NCBI RefSeq assembly: GCF_902506205.1
Contig: NZ_LR732816.1
Location: forward strand, 1,683,604-1,747,603
Reading direction: 5' to 3'
Source of the DNA: Brevundimonas sp. G8
GTDB taxonomy: Bacteria > Pseudomonadota > Alphaproteobacteria > Caulobacterales > Caulobacteraceae
DNA length: 64,000 nt
The position numbers and the translations under genes are program-made. This document shows, piece by piece, positions 45,760-57,727 of the stretch. Below the pieces are notes generated by a model. The model saw only the letters and a program-made list of their open reading frames with translations, was not told the origin of the DNA and did not search any database. Every line of letters starts with the position of its first letter. The stretch's first letter is position 1.

Positions 45760-47412
45760 TCAGTCCACCCGCATCAGCTTCAGGTCCTGATAATCGTAGC
45801 TGAAGTCGATGTCGGGGCTGACCCCCTTCACCGTCGCCGTCGCGGGCTTGGCCGTCAGGATGGCGAAGGTGACGAAGGCGTCCTCCTCGCGCTTGTCCAG
45901 GAACCGGGTGCGGAAGGTCTCGCCGTCATACGGCTCCAGCCAGCCTTGCAGGGCGGGGGTGTGGGTGAAAGTCAGCCACAGGCCGCTCTTCCTGTTGCGC
46001 CCGCGTCCCTCGGTCTTGGGCGCAATGACGATGTCGCCATACCAGGGGTCGCGCCAGGTTCCGGCGTAGGCTTCCAACGGCATGGACGGGGCGGCGCCGG
46101 CCGCCTGTTTGGCGTCAATCTCGACGGCGGCGGCGATGGATTTCGCATTGCCCTCGGTCTCCATCCGCTTGGAGTCCGCGATCCAGTCGACGTCCACCTT
46201 GCCCATGCAGATGTCCGAAATCCCCGAACGAAGCGCGCGCAGCAGGAAGCTCTCCTCGGCGTTGGAGAAGATGCAGAAGCCGGTCTTGCGGCCGGGGATC
46301 AGCACCGTCGCCGAAATCCCGCCGGGCGAGCCGCCGCCGTGGCTGGCGATCCGCTCGCCGCGATAGTCCTGAACCTGCAGCCCCATGGCGTAGGTCGAGG
46401 CGATCGATCGGTTGGGCAGTTCCGCCGTGGGGCCGGGCGAGGACCCGACGATGATGTTGGGTCGAACCATCTCGCGCGCCGCCTCCTCGGAATAGAGCCG
46501 CGATCCGTCCGCCAGCTTGCCGTCGTTCAGCCGCACGGCGATCCATTTGGCCCAGTCGGTGGGGGTGGTGCAGATGCCGCCGGCCGCAGCGGCCGAATCC
46601 CAGTTCCAGACCTCGACGATGGACTTGGCGATGGGCGTAATCGCCCCCTGGTAACGCAGCGGCGGCCCGACACGGCCGTGGGGCAGGGCGGACTTGGCCG
46701 GGTCGGCCAGACGCGCCAGCGGCACGGTCTCGGTCATGCCGACCTTGTCCAGAATGCGGGTCTGGATGAAGGCCTCCCAGGTCAGGCCGGACACAGCCTC
46801 CAGCACCGCGCCCGCGACCACGAACATCAGGTTGCAGTAGTGATAGCGCGCCCGGAACCCGTCCTCGATCGGCACGAAGGCGGCCTGGGCCAGCACCTCG
46901 GCGCGGGTGCGGTCCGAATTGGGCCAAAACAGCAGGTCGCCGGCGCCTAGGCCGAACCCGGCCCGGTGGCTCAGCGTATCGCGCACCGTGATGTGCTCGC
47001 CGATATAGGGGTCCGACAGGGTGAAGCCGGGCAGGTAGGTTTTGACGGGTTCGTCCCACTTCACCTTGCCCTCGTCGACCAGGACGGCCAGGGCGGCGGC
47101 GGTGACGTTCTTGGTGTTGGAGGCGATGGCGAACAGGGTGTGCTCATCGGCGCGGGCCGGCTTGCCCTGAACCTTGACGCCATAGCCGTGCGCCAGGACG
47201 GTCGCCCCGTCCTTTACCACGGCGACGCCCAGAGCCGGCTGATCGGGCCAGGCCGCCATGCATTTCGCCACATAGGCGTCCACCGCCTGGGCCAGCGACG
47301 CATCGTCGTTCGCCGGCACCTGAGCCGTTGTCTGGGCGAACGCCGGCTGAGCCGCCAGCGCCGCTGCGCCTCCGGAAGCGAACAGGGAACGGCGCGACAG
47401 ACGAAGGGACAT
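45760..47412 (-). CDS. Serine hydrolase, class C beta-lactamase-like
   Basis: A 550-residue penicillin-binding-protein-fold hydrolase, exported through a signal with twin Arg (SRRSLFASGG), probably by Tat. Active-site motifs are Ser98 in the SxxK motif ASNTK and Tyr192 in YCN; HGGGSPGG is the third, KTG-like, block. A C-terminal beta domain (DUF3471-like, AYAGTWRDPWYGD) adds about 100 residues. Such proteins act as esterases or D-amino-acid peptidases; beta-lactam resistance should not be assumed. It is first in an operon with the TPR gene. Confidence 0.87.
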   Translation of the reverse strand: MSLRLSRRSLFASGGAAALAAQPAFAQTTAQVPANDDASLAQAVDAYVAKCMAAWPDQPALGVAVVKDGATVLAHGYGVKVQGKPARADEHTLFAIASNTKNVTAAALAVLVDEGKVKWDEPVKTYLPGFTLSDPYIGEHITVRDTLSHRAGFGLGAGDLLFWPNSDRTRAEVLAQAAFVPIEDGFRARYHYCNLMFVVAGAVLEAVSGLTWEAFIQTRILDKVGMTETVPLARLADPAKSALPHGRVGPPLRYQGAITPIAKSIVEVWNWDSAAAAGGICTTPTDWAKWIAVRLNDGKLADGSRLYSEEAAREMVRPNIIVGSSPGPTAELPNRSIASTYAMGLQVQDYRGERIASHGGGSPGGISATVLIPGRKTGFCIFSNAEESFLLRALRSGISDICMGKVDVDWIADSKRMETEGNAKSIAAAVEIDAKQAAGAAPSMPLEAYAGTWRDPWYGDIVIAPKTEGRGRNRKSGLWLTFTHTPALQGWLEPYDGETFRTRFLDKREEDAFVTFAILTAKPATATVKGVSPDIDFSYDYQDLKLMRVD

Positions 47413-47457
47413 GGCGAACTCCAGCGAAGACGCCGGACGCTAGCGCCCCTGCGCCGT

Positions 47458-49359
47458 CTAGGCCAGTCGCCACCGCTGAAGTTGCTCCAGCACATCGGCG
47501 ACGATCTGGTCGTGGGTGAAGCCGGTGATGTCGTGCGGGCGGGCGCCGTCGCCGGTCTGGGCCATCAGTCGCCACTCCAGCAGGCGGCGGCCCTGAGATG
47601 TTTCGCGAGCGGTCATGGTCGGCCGCGGGCGTGACCGCGCGCCGATGCGATAGACGAACGTCCGTTCGCCGTGCCGCAAGGTCAGCCAGGCGGCGGCGTC
47701 GTCTGTGCCGATTTCGGCGTCCGGCTCTTCGGCCTCCAGGGCGGCGCGCACCGTCTCTAGGGCCGGCAGACCGTGGCGGTCGATCTCCTTGACGATGTCG
47801 GCGCGGCTGGCGGGGGCCAGGATGCGTTTCAGCCGTTCGGCCAGGGGCGGGCCTTCCGTCTCGACGCTGCGCCCCGCCAGGTCGGCGTTCATCTGGCGCA
47901 CCAGGCCGATCGACAGCAGGATCATGATCAGGACGAAGGGCAGGGCGGCGGCCAGGGTGGCCGCCTGAAGCGCGCCCAGTCCGCCCGCCAGCAGCAGCGT
48001 CGCGGCGATCAGGCCCAGCAGCAGGCACCAGTAAACCCTCTGCCAGCGCGGCGTGTCGTCGGCCCCTCCGGATGCAATGGTGTCGATCACCAGGGCGCCG
48101 GAATCGGCCGAGGTGACGAAGAAGACCGCGACCAGCAGGATGGCCAGCGTCGAGGTGAAGGCCGCGCCCGGCAGCTGTTCCAGGAAGTAGAACAGGGCGG
48201 TCGACAAGTCGGTCGAGACGGCGTTGGAAATCGCGCCCGCCGCCTGACCCATGTCCAGGCTGATGGCCGTATTGCCGAAGACGGTCATCCACAGGAAGGT
48301 GAATCCGGCCGGCACTAGCAGCACGTTCAACAGGAACTCGCGCACCGTCCGCCCGCGCGAAATCCGGGCGATGAACATGCCCACGAACGGCGACCAGGCG
48401 ATCCACCAGGCCCAGTAGAACAGGGTCCAGTCCGCCATCCAGGCGCGCGGCTCATAGGCGTAGAGGGTGAAGGTCCGTTCGAAGAAATGGTCCAGATACA
48501 GGCCGAAGTTCTGGACCAGCGCCTTGAACAGGAAGCCGGTCGGCCCGACCACCAGCACGAACAGCATCAGCAGGACCGCCAGGGTCAGGTTCAGCTCGGA
48601 CAGGCGGCGCACCCCCTTGCCGACGCCGCTCATCACCGAGGCGGTCGCCGCCGCCATGACCACGACGATCAGCCCGACCTGGACCCAGGCGGTGTTTGGA
48701 ATGCCCAGCAGATAGGTCAGGCCGCTGTTCATCTGAGACACGCCGAAGCCCAGCGAGGTGGCGATGCCGAAGGCCGTGCCCCAGATGGCGAAGATGTCGA
48801 CGGCGTCGCCGATGGGGCCGTTGATCCGCTTGCCCAGCAACGGCGACAGGCCCGACCGCAGGGTCAGCGGCAGACCCTTTCGGTGCGCGAAATAGGCCAG
48901 GCTCAGCCCCACCAGCGCATAGATGGCCCAGGCGTGCGCCCCATAGTGGAAGAAGGTGATGCCCATCGCCTCGCGCGCGGCGGTGAAGGTGCCGCCTTCG
49001 CCGGAGGGCGGGTTGATATAGTGCTGGATCGGCTCGGCGACCCCGAAATACATCAGGCCGATCCCCATGCCGGCGGCGAACAGCATGGCCAGCCAGGACA
49101 GGTAGGGGAAGTCGGGCTCGGCGTCGTCCGGTCCCAGTTTCAGAGCGCCCGTAGGCCCGATGGCCAGCACCAGCACCAGTCCCACGAACCCCGCCACCGA
49201 GGCGATATAGAGCCAGCCGAAGGTGTCGATCACCCAGGCCTGGACGCTATGGAACAGCCGGTCGGACTGGCCGGGCGCGAGGGTGGCGACAACCAGCAGC
49301 ATCGCGATGATGGCGCTCGCGCCCCAGAAGACGCGCGGGTTCATTTTCGTAGTCAGCAT
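47458..49359 (-). CDS. BCCT-family transporter (choline/betaine type)
   Basis: A 633-residue carrier with 12 membrane helices. The Trp-rich BCCT signature is present in FYWAWWIAWSPFVGMFIARISRGRT, with MGIGLMYFGVAEP in helix 3. It should import a trimethylammonium compound such as choline, betaine or carnitine with Na+ or H+. A cytoplasmic tail of about 150 residues, longer than in many BCCT proteins but like BetT, may sense osmolarity. The start is uncertain: ATG 49359 or 49344, neither with a clear ribosome site. No betaine-synthesis genes are adjacent. Confidence 0.9.
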   Translation of the reverse strand: MLTTKMNPRVFWGASAIIAMLLVVATLAPGQSDRLFHSVQAWVIDTFGWLYIASVAGFVGLVLVLAIGPTGALKLGPDDAEPDFPYLSWLAMLFAAGMGIGLMYFGVAEPIQHYINPPSGEGGTFTAAREAMGITFFHYGAHAWAIYALVGLSLAYFAHRKGLPLTLRSGLSPLLGKRINGPIGDAVDIFAIWGTAFGIATSLGFGVSQMNSGLTYLLGIPNTAWVQVGLIVVVMAAATASVMSGVGKGVRRLSELNLTLAVLLMLFVLVVGPTGFLFKALVQNFGLYLDHFFERTFTLYAYEPRAWMADWTLFYWAWWIAWSPFVGMFIARISRGRTVREFLLNVLLVPAGFTFLWMTVFGNTAISLDMGQAAGAISNAVSTDLSTALFYFLEQLPGAAFTSTLAILLVAVFFVTSADSGALVIDTIASGGADDTPRWQRVYWCLLLGLIAATLLLAGGLGALQAATLAAALPFVLIMILLSIGLVRQMNADLAGRSVETEGPPLAERLKRILAPASRADIVKEIDRHGLPALETVRAALEAEEPDAEIGTDDAAAWLTLRHGERTFVYRIGARSRPRPTMTARETSQGRRLLEWRLMAQTGDGARPHDITGFTHDQIVADVLEQLQRWRLA

Positions 49360-49511
49360 CGGGTCAAAGCGTATGGCGAAGCTGACGGTTCCCCAGCTTG
49401 GCCACAACCCCGCCACGGGGATGAAAAAGATGTAACTGAGGGATGTGGTCGCCGCCTGATACGCGCCTGACAGGAGGACGTTGAGGGACGTCCATTTGGG
49501 GATACGGCGCC

Positions 49512-51779
49512 ATGTTGATACGCAAACTCGCGCCGGTGGTCGGCGCCGTTCTGGCCTTGCCTGGCGGCGTGGCGATGGCCCAGACGCCCGCCCCCGCGCC
49601 TGCGACGCAACAGACCCAAACCCAAACGCCCCCGCCTGCGCCTGAAACCGACAAGGACAAGGAGGCGTCGACCGTGGGGGACGTGGTCGTCAGCGCCCGC
49701 GCCAGCGACGTGCGGACATCCATCGATTCCATCAGCTACAGCCTGGCCGACGATCTTCAGGCCGCCACGGGCACCCTGGCGGAGGCGCTGCGCAACGTGC
49801 CGTCCGTGGATGTCGATCCTCAGGGTAATGTCTCGCTGCGCGGCGACGGCAACGTCACAATCCTGGTGGACGGTCGCCCGTCGGCGATCCTGTCGGGACC
49901 GAACCGGGCCGACGCCATACTGCAGCTTTCCGCCGACCGTTATGCCCGCATCGAGGTGATGACCAACCCCTCGGCCGCCTACAGCCCGGAAGGGTCCGGC
50001 GGCGTCATCAACCTGATCACCAAGCCGACCCCCGCCGCCGCGCCCGGCGCGCCCGGCGCTCCGGCAGCGACCACGACGACGGGCTCGCTGCGCGCCAATG
50101 TCGGCGACAACGGCCGCTGGAACGTGGGCGCCAGCGGTTCGCGCCAGAGCGGCAAGCTGACCCTGACGGGCGACGTCAGCTATCGCTACGACGACCAGAC
50201 CTTCTCCTTTGATCGCCTGCGCGAGCAACTGGATCCGGCCGGCGCCGTCACCTCGACGACGACCACATCCCAGCAGAATAACTCGACGCAGAAGGGCGCC
50301 TTCGGCCGCCTCTCCGCCGAATATCGCCTGACGGAAAAGACGATGCTGACCGGCGAACTGCGGGGCAACCGTTTCGATGTCGATGGTGAAAACCAGGGCC
50401 TGTTCGAGACCCGCGACGCCTCCGGGCAACTGCTGAACGCCTACACCCGCGACGGCGACAGCGCCTTCGTCCTGGACGGCTGGGGCGCGACCGCCCGGGT
50501 GCTGCACCAGTTCGACACGTCGGGCCATGAATGGTCCAACGAGCTGCGCTACGATCGTAACGACAACGAAAACACGGCCCTGATCGTCAATGCCTTCCTG
50601 ACCCCGATCGCGCCCGATCTGTATGAACGTCAGCGCTGGCTGAGCGCGCAGGAGACGATCGGTTTCACCAGCGCCTACACCCGGCCGATGAGCGACGGGT
50701 CCAAGCTGCGCGCCGGCTATGAGCTGAGCATCAGCCGGCCGGATCAGGACAATGTTCTGCGGCGTGGCGCCTCCGAATCCGCTCTCGCCGTTGTTCCGGC
50801 GCTGAGCAACCGGTTCGAGGCGGACCAGACCGTCCACGCCCTTTACACCACCTACGAGCGGCCGTTCGGCGAGAAGCTGTCGGCCCAGTTCGGCCTGCGT
50901 CTCGAACAGGCGGACATCGATGTCGAGGACGTCACCAACGGCATACGTGCGTCCCAGGACTATTTCCGGGCCTATCCGACGGGCCACCTCCAGTACAAGC
51001 TGAACGACGAGCAGACCCTGCGGGCGAGCTACTCGCGTCGCATCCAGCGGCCCCAGCCGACCCAGCTCAATCCCTTCGTGACCTATGGCGATCCGCTGAA
51101 CCTGCGCTCGGGCAATCCCGATCTGGAGCCGCAGGAGACCGACAGCTTCGAGGCCATGTGGCAGTTGCGGCGCGGCCAGAGCTTCTATCAGGCCACCGCC
51201 TATTACCGCGACACGACCAAGGCCTTCACCGACGTGGCGACCGACGTCGGGGGCGGCGTCCTGTTGACCCGGCCCGAGAACCTGGGCGCGCGGCGTGATC
51301 TTGGCGTCGAACTGACCGCCAGCGGGCGACTGCATCCGACCCTGCGCTACAACGCCAGCCTCAACGCCTTCCGCCAGGAAATCGACACCGCGGGTATCCC
51401 CGGCGCCCGCAACCGCGAAGGCGACCTCGTGACGGGCCGCCTCAGCCTGAACTGGCAGCCCACAGCCAAGGATTTCGTCCAGGTCTCGGGCTTCTGGCAG
51501 GGCGACCAACTGCTGGCCCAGGGCACGCGCGAGAGCGGCGGCATGCTGAACCTCGGCTATCGCAGGAAGCTGAGCGACACCCTGTCGCTACAGTTCACGG
51601 CCCGCGACCTGCTCAACTCCTTCGGCGGCGCCACCACCTATGACACGCCGCAGTTCCGCGAGCGGGTCGACCAGGACATCAACCTGCGCGCCTTCTACCT
51701 GGGGCTCAGCTGGTCGTTCGGCGGCCCCCGTCGTCAGCCCGAACAGTTCGACTTCTCGACCGGCCCGAGCGGCGGCTGA
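49512..51779 (+). CDS. TonB-dependent receptor with outer-membrane beta-barrel_3 type barrel
   Basis: A 755-residue outer-membrane receptor. It has a signal peptide ending AMAQ, a Pro/Gln-rich spacer, a TonB-box-like VGDVVVSAR, a plug with NVSLRGDGNVTILVDGR and NPSAAYSPEGSGGVINLITK, and a barrel ending LSWSFGGPRRQPEQ with a short polar tail beyond the last strand. The plug resembles receptors of the OMP_b-brl_3 group, whose ligands are mostly unknown. It is divergent from the BCCT gene and followed by a strong terminator. Confidence 0.88.
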   Translation: MLIRKLAPVVGAVLALPGGVAMAQTPAPAPATQQTQTQTPPPAPETDKDKEASTVGDVVVSARASDVRTSIDSISYSLADDLQAATGTLAEALRNVPSVDVDPQGNVSLRGDGNVTILVDGRPSAILSGPNRADAILQLSADRYARIEVMTNPSAAYSPEGSGGVINLITKPTPAAAPGAPGAPAATTTTGSLRANVGDNGRWNVGASGSRQSGKLTLTGDVSYRYDDQTFSFDRLREQLDPAGAVTSTTTTSQQNNSTQKGAFGRLSAEYRLTEKTMLTGELRGNRFDVDGENQGLFETRDASGQLLNAYTRDGDSAFVLDGWGATARVLHQFDTSGHEWSNELRYDRNDNENTALIVNAFLTPIAPDLYERQRWLSAQETIGFTSAYTRPMSDGSKLRAGYELSISRPDQDNVLRRGASESALAVVPALSNRFEADQTVHALYTTYERPFGEKLSAQFGLRLEQADIDVEDVTNGIRASQDYFRAYPTGHLQYKLNDEQTLRASYSRRIQRPQPTQLNPFVTYGDPLNLRSGNPDLEPQETDSFEAMWQLRRGQSFYQATAYYRDTTKAFTDVATDVGGGVLLTRPENLGARRDLGVELTASGRLHPTLRYNASLNAFRQEIDTAGIPGARNREGDLVTGRLSLNWQPTAKDFVQVSGFWQGDQLLAQGTRESGGMLNLGYRRKLSDTLSLQFTARDLLNSFGGATTYDTPQFRERVDQDINLRAFYLGLSWSFGGPRRQPEQFDFSTGPSGG

Positions 51780-51802
51780 CCGCCCTTGCAGAGTCTGTCT
51801 TG

Positions 51803-51835
51803 ACGCCCGTCGCCCCTCCGGCGGCGGGCGTTTTT
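51803..51835 (+). terminator. Intrinsic terminator of the second TonB receptor gene
   Basis: Stem ACGCCCGTCGCC (51803-51814) with GGCGGCGGGCGT (51820-51831), one G-T pair, five-base loop CCTCC, then TTTTT. Confidence 0.92.
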
Positions 51836-51950
51836 GCGCCGGCTCTTGCGTGTCCAACTGGCCACACCCACCTCGAATGCAACGGCTCATGGCGTCGCTT
51901 CCTGCAAGGGCGCATTGGGTTGAAATCCGCCTCCCGAGGGGACTGAAACG

Positions 51951-54551
<2,601 letters not shown>

Positions 54552-54561
54552 GGCTTGCCTT

Positions 54562-55992
54562 CTAGTTCAGGCGCTTGCTTGCCTCGAATTCCAAGAAGCT
54601 GTTGATCAGGGATCGTTTGCGGTCGGCAACGGCTTGGAGCAAGTACCTGATGTTTTCATCCGTCAGAATTAGTACAAGACCTTTCCCTTCATTTGCCACG
54701 TCTCGGCATCGCTTCAACGCCAGCTCTGCATTGTCGAGGTCGCGACAAGTGATGAAGCCAAAATTGCCTCGCTGCTGGCCAAAGCGGCCAGCAAGTTGAT
54801 CGATTTCGGGGTTGGTAATGTCTTTTGAATAGTTTTTACACTCGAATATTGCATACAGCGCTTTTGTCATCGGCCACGTGCGCATTCTATAGAAGAAGCC
54901 GTCACGAGAGCTGTTTACAAAATGAATGTCGATACGCTTACGGCCTTCGTTCTGAGGCTGTTCCATCTTAGGGCTGGTGAGGTGTGGATAAAACAGGAAA
55001 GTCAAAATGCCAGTCATGAATGACTGATAGCGGCTAGCGTTGTCGTTTCCTGGCGGAATCTTTCGAAGATCGTCGATCAAGCTTAGGGCGAATACAGACT
55101 CGTTGAAGTCTTTTTCCATTTGCTTTGCCGATAGAGGACCGTCCGCGCCTTTAATTTTCTTGTATGTCTCTATTATTTGAGGGTGCTGCCTCACAAAATC
55201 GGCAAGAAATTTCTTTGAGAACGGATGTTGTTCTTTGAGGTCCTTTTTGTAAACTCGTGGCTCGGTGCCATTTTTGATCATCCTGACCAAGCTGCCGTTC
55301 GACGAAAGCTCCTCCGCTTGAAGGAATTCCAGTATGTGATTGTTGTAAAACTCTTGGCTATCGAGCGACAGTTTCATCCGCACGATGGATTTCGGTACCA
55401 GAAGAACCTTCTTGCCTGACACGATCGGAATGTCGGCATAACCGCCTTCCCATCTTAGCTTCTCGGGATTCCACGCGGCAGGCATGGCGACCCGGCGTGT
55501 CTCCATTCCGAGAAGTGCGCATTGGTTCGCGGTGTATTCGTTGAGCGGACCACGGATGAGATTGGTAGTCAGATCGGATAGCTTGTCGCTGCTGATCCCT
55601 TCAATGAATAGTTCTGTTTCCGCTAGGTCGGTCAACAGGCCCGTTTGAACTGCCCGACTGCTTCGCAAAGCCGCTATAATTTGGTTCGCCTGACCCCGGC
55701 CGACTCCTCGCCCTGCGGGGGTCCCTTTCGACATTCCGAGGAACGTTTCTTCGGGTTCGCTAAGATGCGACGTGAGAGATTGCAGGAGTCGCTGGTCGTT
55801 CGACTTGATTGCCTCGATCAAGGTCTGGAAGAATGACACGATATGGGTCTTCAAGCGCTCCGAGAATGGATCATCTCGAATCTCAATGGCGTAGGGATCG
55901 ATGAAAAGACGGGTGTCTCGCGTCACGTCGACGTCAATAAAATCGAGCTCTGCTTGGCTTTTGTTTAGGCGGAAGAAGTTGGTGACCCGCAT
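54562..55992 (-). CDS. Low-GC orphan protein with C-terminal PD-(D/E)XK nuclease-like domain
   Basis: A 476-residue protein whose base composition is visibly more AT-rich than everything around it, a sign of horizontal transfer. The N-terminal 300 residues start MRVTNFFRLNKSQAELDFIDVD, with LFIDPYAIEI and FLGMSKGTPAGRGVG, and look like a conserved family that I know only as hypothetical. The C-terminal part has Asp355 (RKRIDIHF) and Glu384-Cys-Lys386 (IFECKNYS), then EIDQLAGRFGQQRGN, which fits a restriction-type PD-(D/E)XK site. The ATG at 55992 is preferred for its homologue-like start; ATG 56028 is possible. No methylase or helicase is adjacent. A defence role is inference. Confidence 0.8.
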   Translation of the reverse strand: MRVTNFFRLNKSQAELDFIDVDVTRDTRLFIDPYAIEIRDDPFSERLKTHIVSFFQTLIEAIKSNDQRLLQSLTSHLSEPEETFLGMSKGTPAGRGVGRGQANQIIAALRSSRAVQTGLLTDLAETELFIEGISSDKLSDLTTNLIRGPLNEYTANQCALLGMETRRVAMPAAWNPEKLRWEGGYADIPIVSGKKVLLVPKSIVRMKLSLDSQEFYNNHILEFLQAEELSSNGSLVRMIKNGTEPRVYKKDLKEQHPFSKKFLADFVRQHPQIIETYKKIKGADGPLSAKQMEKDFNESVFALSLIDDLRKIPPGNDNASRYQSFMTGILTFLFYPHLTSPKMEQPQNEGRKRIDIHFVNSSRDGFFYRMRTWPMTKALYAIFECKNYSKDITNPEIDQLAGRFGQQRGNFGFITCRDLDNAELALKRCRDVANEGKGLVLILTDENIRYLLQAVADRKRSLINSFLEFEASKRLN

Positions 55993-56477
55993 GCCAATTT
56001 CCGTGACAGACCATAGTTCTGCGACCATCAACTCTAGATTCGGTTGGAACTCAACCTGACCGCGTCGGCCGGGCAATCTGAAAAAGCGCCGGCAGCGCAT
56101 TCATCGCGTACAATCAGCACGGGTGTAGCTACAAGAAGAAGACCCCGCGTCTCCACGGGGCCTCTGGTCTCCTCGCCGTCGCAAGTCCGCGAGTAGGGGT
56201 TGATGACGCCCTTGATGCAGCCGTCTGCGCCGCGAAGACGCGGCTTGCCAAAGGATGACGAAAGGTGGGGGTTAGCCATCGTATTGGCTGCGTCTCACCC
56301 AAGCGATTTCAACCCCCTACCCTCCACCAGCGTCCTCTTCCTGCCCGCCCTCCAAAACCGTGCGATCCTTTTTCCGCACGTCCGCATCGGACGCGCCGCA
56401 CAGCCGGGGAGGGCGGATTTGAGACGAATTGCACTATTCAGACGGTGTTTTTCACGCCGCAGAGTCTGAAATCGGCG
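55993..56477. other. Intergenic stretch with a copy of the next gene's 3' end
   Basis: About 485 bases without a supported gene. Positions 56197-56225 repeat, with three mismatches in 29, the last codons of the alcohol dehydrogenase gene at 56482-56510. An 81-residue open frame on the minus strand that includes this copy shows no other known feature. The rest is not recognised. Confidence 0.6.
56197..56225 (-). repeat. Partial copy of the alcohol dehydrogenase 3' end
   Basis: Read on the minus strand it codes DGCIKGVINP, against [10 protein letters not shown] at the end of the intact gene, but without its stop codon. Sixteen bases (CCTTGATGCAGCCGTC) match exactly at 56210-56225 and 56495-56510. 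It may be the remnant of a second dehydrogenase copy or a scar of insertion. Confidence 0.65.
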
Positions 56478-57635
56478 TCACGGGTTGATCACCACCTTGA
56501 TGCAGCCGTCCTTCTTCTCCTGGAAGGTCTTGTAGGCGTCGGGTCCGTCTTCCAGACCGATCTTGTGGGTGATCAGGAAGCTGGGGTCGATGTCGCCGTC
56601 GAGGACCTTCTTCATCAGGGGCTCCAGATAGCGCTGCACGTGGGTCTGGCCGGTCTTGAGCGTCAGGGCCTTGCCGATGAAGGCGCCCAGCATCGTGGGA
56701 ACCATGCCGACGAAGACGCCGGGCAGGCTGATGGTCCCGCCGGGCTTGCAGGCCACGATGGCTTCGTTCAGCGCATAGGGGCGCTCCAGCTTGCCGGCGA
56801 CGGTCTCCTGAACCTTCTCCATCAGGCTGCCCGAGCCGTGGCTCTCCAGGCCGACGGCCTCGATCACCGCATCGGGGCCTTCGCCATTGGTCAGGGCCTT
56901 GATCTGCTCCTGCAGGTCGCCCTCGGAGAAGTCGAGGGTCTCGGCGCCCGCCGCCTGGGCCAGGGCCAGCCGCTCGGGCACCTGGTCGATGGCGATGACC
57001 CGGCCGGCGCCCATCATGAAGGCGCTGCGGATGGCGAACTGGCCCACCGGCCCGCAGCCGAACACCAGGATGGTCTGGCCGGGCTGGATGTCGCAGTTCT
57101 CGGCCGCCATCCATCCCGTCGGGAAGATGTCGGACAGGAACAGCACCTGATCGTCGGTCAGCCCCTCGGGCACCTTGATCGGCCCGACGTCGGCGTAGGG
57201 GATGCGCAGATATTCGGCCTGACCCCCGGCGAACCCGCCGTACATCTCGCTGTAGCCATACAGGCCGGCGGTCGGATAGCCGGTCTGTTTGGCCTGTTCG
57301 GCGCCGTTCGGGTTGGAGCGTTGGCACAGGCTGAAAAGGCTGGCGCGGCACATCTTGCAGTCGCCGCAGCTGATGGTGAAGGGCACCACGACGCGGTCGC
57401 CGACCTTGAGCTTGTCGTTGTCCTTGCCGACGGCGACGACCTCGCCCATCGTCTCGTGGCCCATGACGTCGCCGTGCTTCATGCCGGGCACATAGCCGCC
57501 GTACAGGTGCAGGTCCGAGCCGCAGATGGCGCAGCTGGTCACGCGGATGACGGCGTCGCGGCCGTCCTCGATGGTGGGGTCAGGCACCTCCTCGCAGCGG
57601 ATGTCGCCCTTGCCGTGCCAGCACAACGCCTTCAT
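56478..57635 (-). CDS. Zinc-dependent alcohol dehydrogenase (formaldehyde dehydrogenase-like)
   Basis: A 385-residue medium-chain dehydrogenase. The catalytic zinc site is Cys in [12 protein letters not shown] and the His-Glu pair in [14 protein letters not shown]. The four structural-zinc Cys are in [17 protein letters not shown]. The NAD(P) loop is [11 protein letters not shown]. The long insert with [25 protein letters not shown] and the overall length resemble the glutathione-independent formaldehyde dehydrogenase group, so the substrate may be formaldehyde or another small aldehyde or alcohol. It ends [10 protein letters not shown], partly duplicated downstream. Confidence 0.92.
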   Translation of the reverse strand: MKALCWHGKGDIRCEEVPDPTIEDGRDAVIRVTSCAICGSDLHLYGGYVPGMKHGDVMGHETMGEVVAVGKDNDKLKVGDRVVVPFTISCGDCKMCRASLFSLCQRSNPNGAEQAKQTGYPTAGLYGYSEMYGGFAGGQAEYLRIPYADVGPIKVPEGLTDDQVLFLSDIFPTGWMAAENCDIQPGQTILVFGCGPVGQFAIRSAFMMGAGRVIAIDQVPERLALAQAAGAETLDFSEGDLQEQIKALTNGEGPDAVIEAVGLESHGSGSLMEKVQETVAGKLERPYALNEAIVACKPGGTISLPGVFVGMVPTMLGAFIGKALTLKTGQTHVQRYLEPLMKKVLDGDIDPSFLITHKIGLEDGPDAYKTFQEKKDGCIKVVINP

Positions 57636-57727
57636 GTCGGATCTCCCAATCTGAGTGGGATCAATCCGGCTGTGCGGGCGCGGTTCCTAAGGCGCCGCTT
57701 TAAAATCAAAGCGTTACCGTTCGAAGA

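Noticed and set aside
49353..51509. 718-codon open frame on the minus strand across the TonB receptor
   Set aside because: Antisense shadow of a well-supported receptor gene; composition is that of a reversed high-GC frame.
51836..51950. Sigma-32 heat-shock promoter before clpB
   Set aside because: CTTG-like and C-rich elements exist but not at convincing spacing or match, so no promoter was annotated.
56034..56279. 81-codon open frame containing the dehydrogenase-like remnant
   Set aside because: Only ten residues resemble a known protein and there is no ribosome site, so it is described as a remnant rather than a gene.
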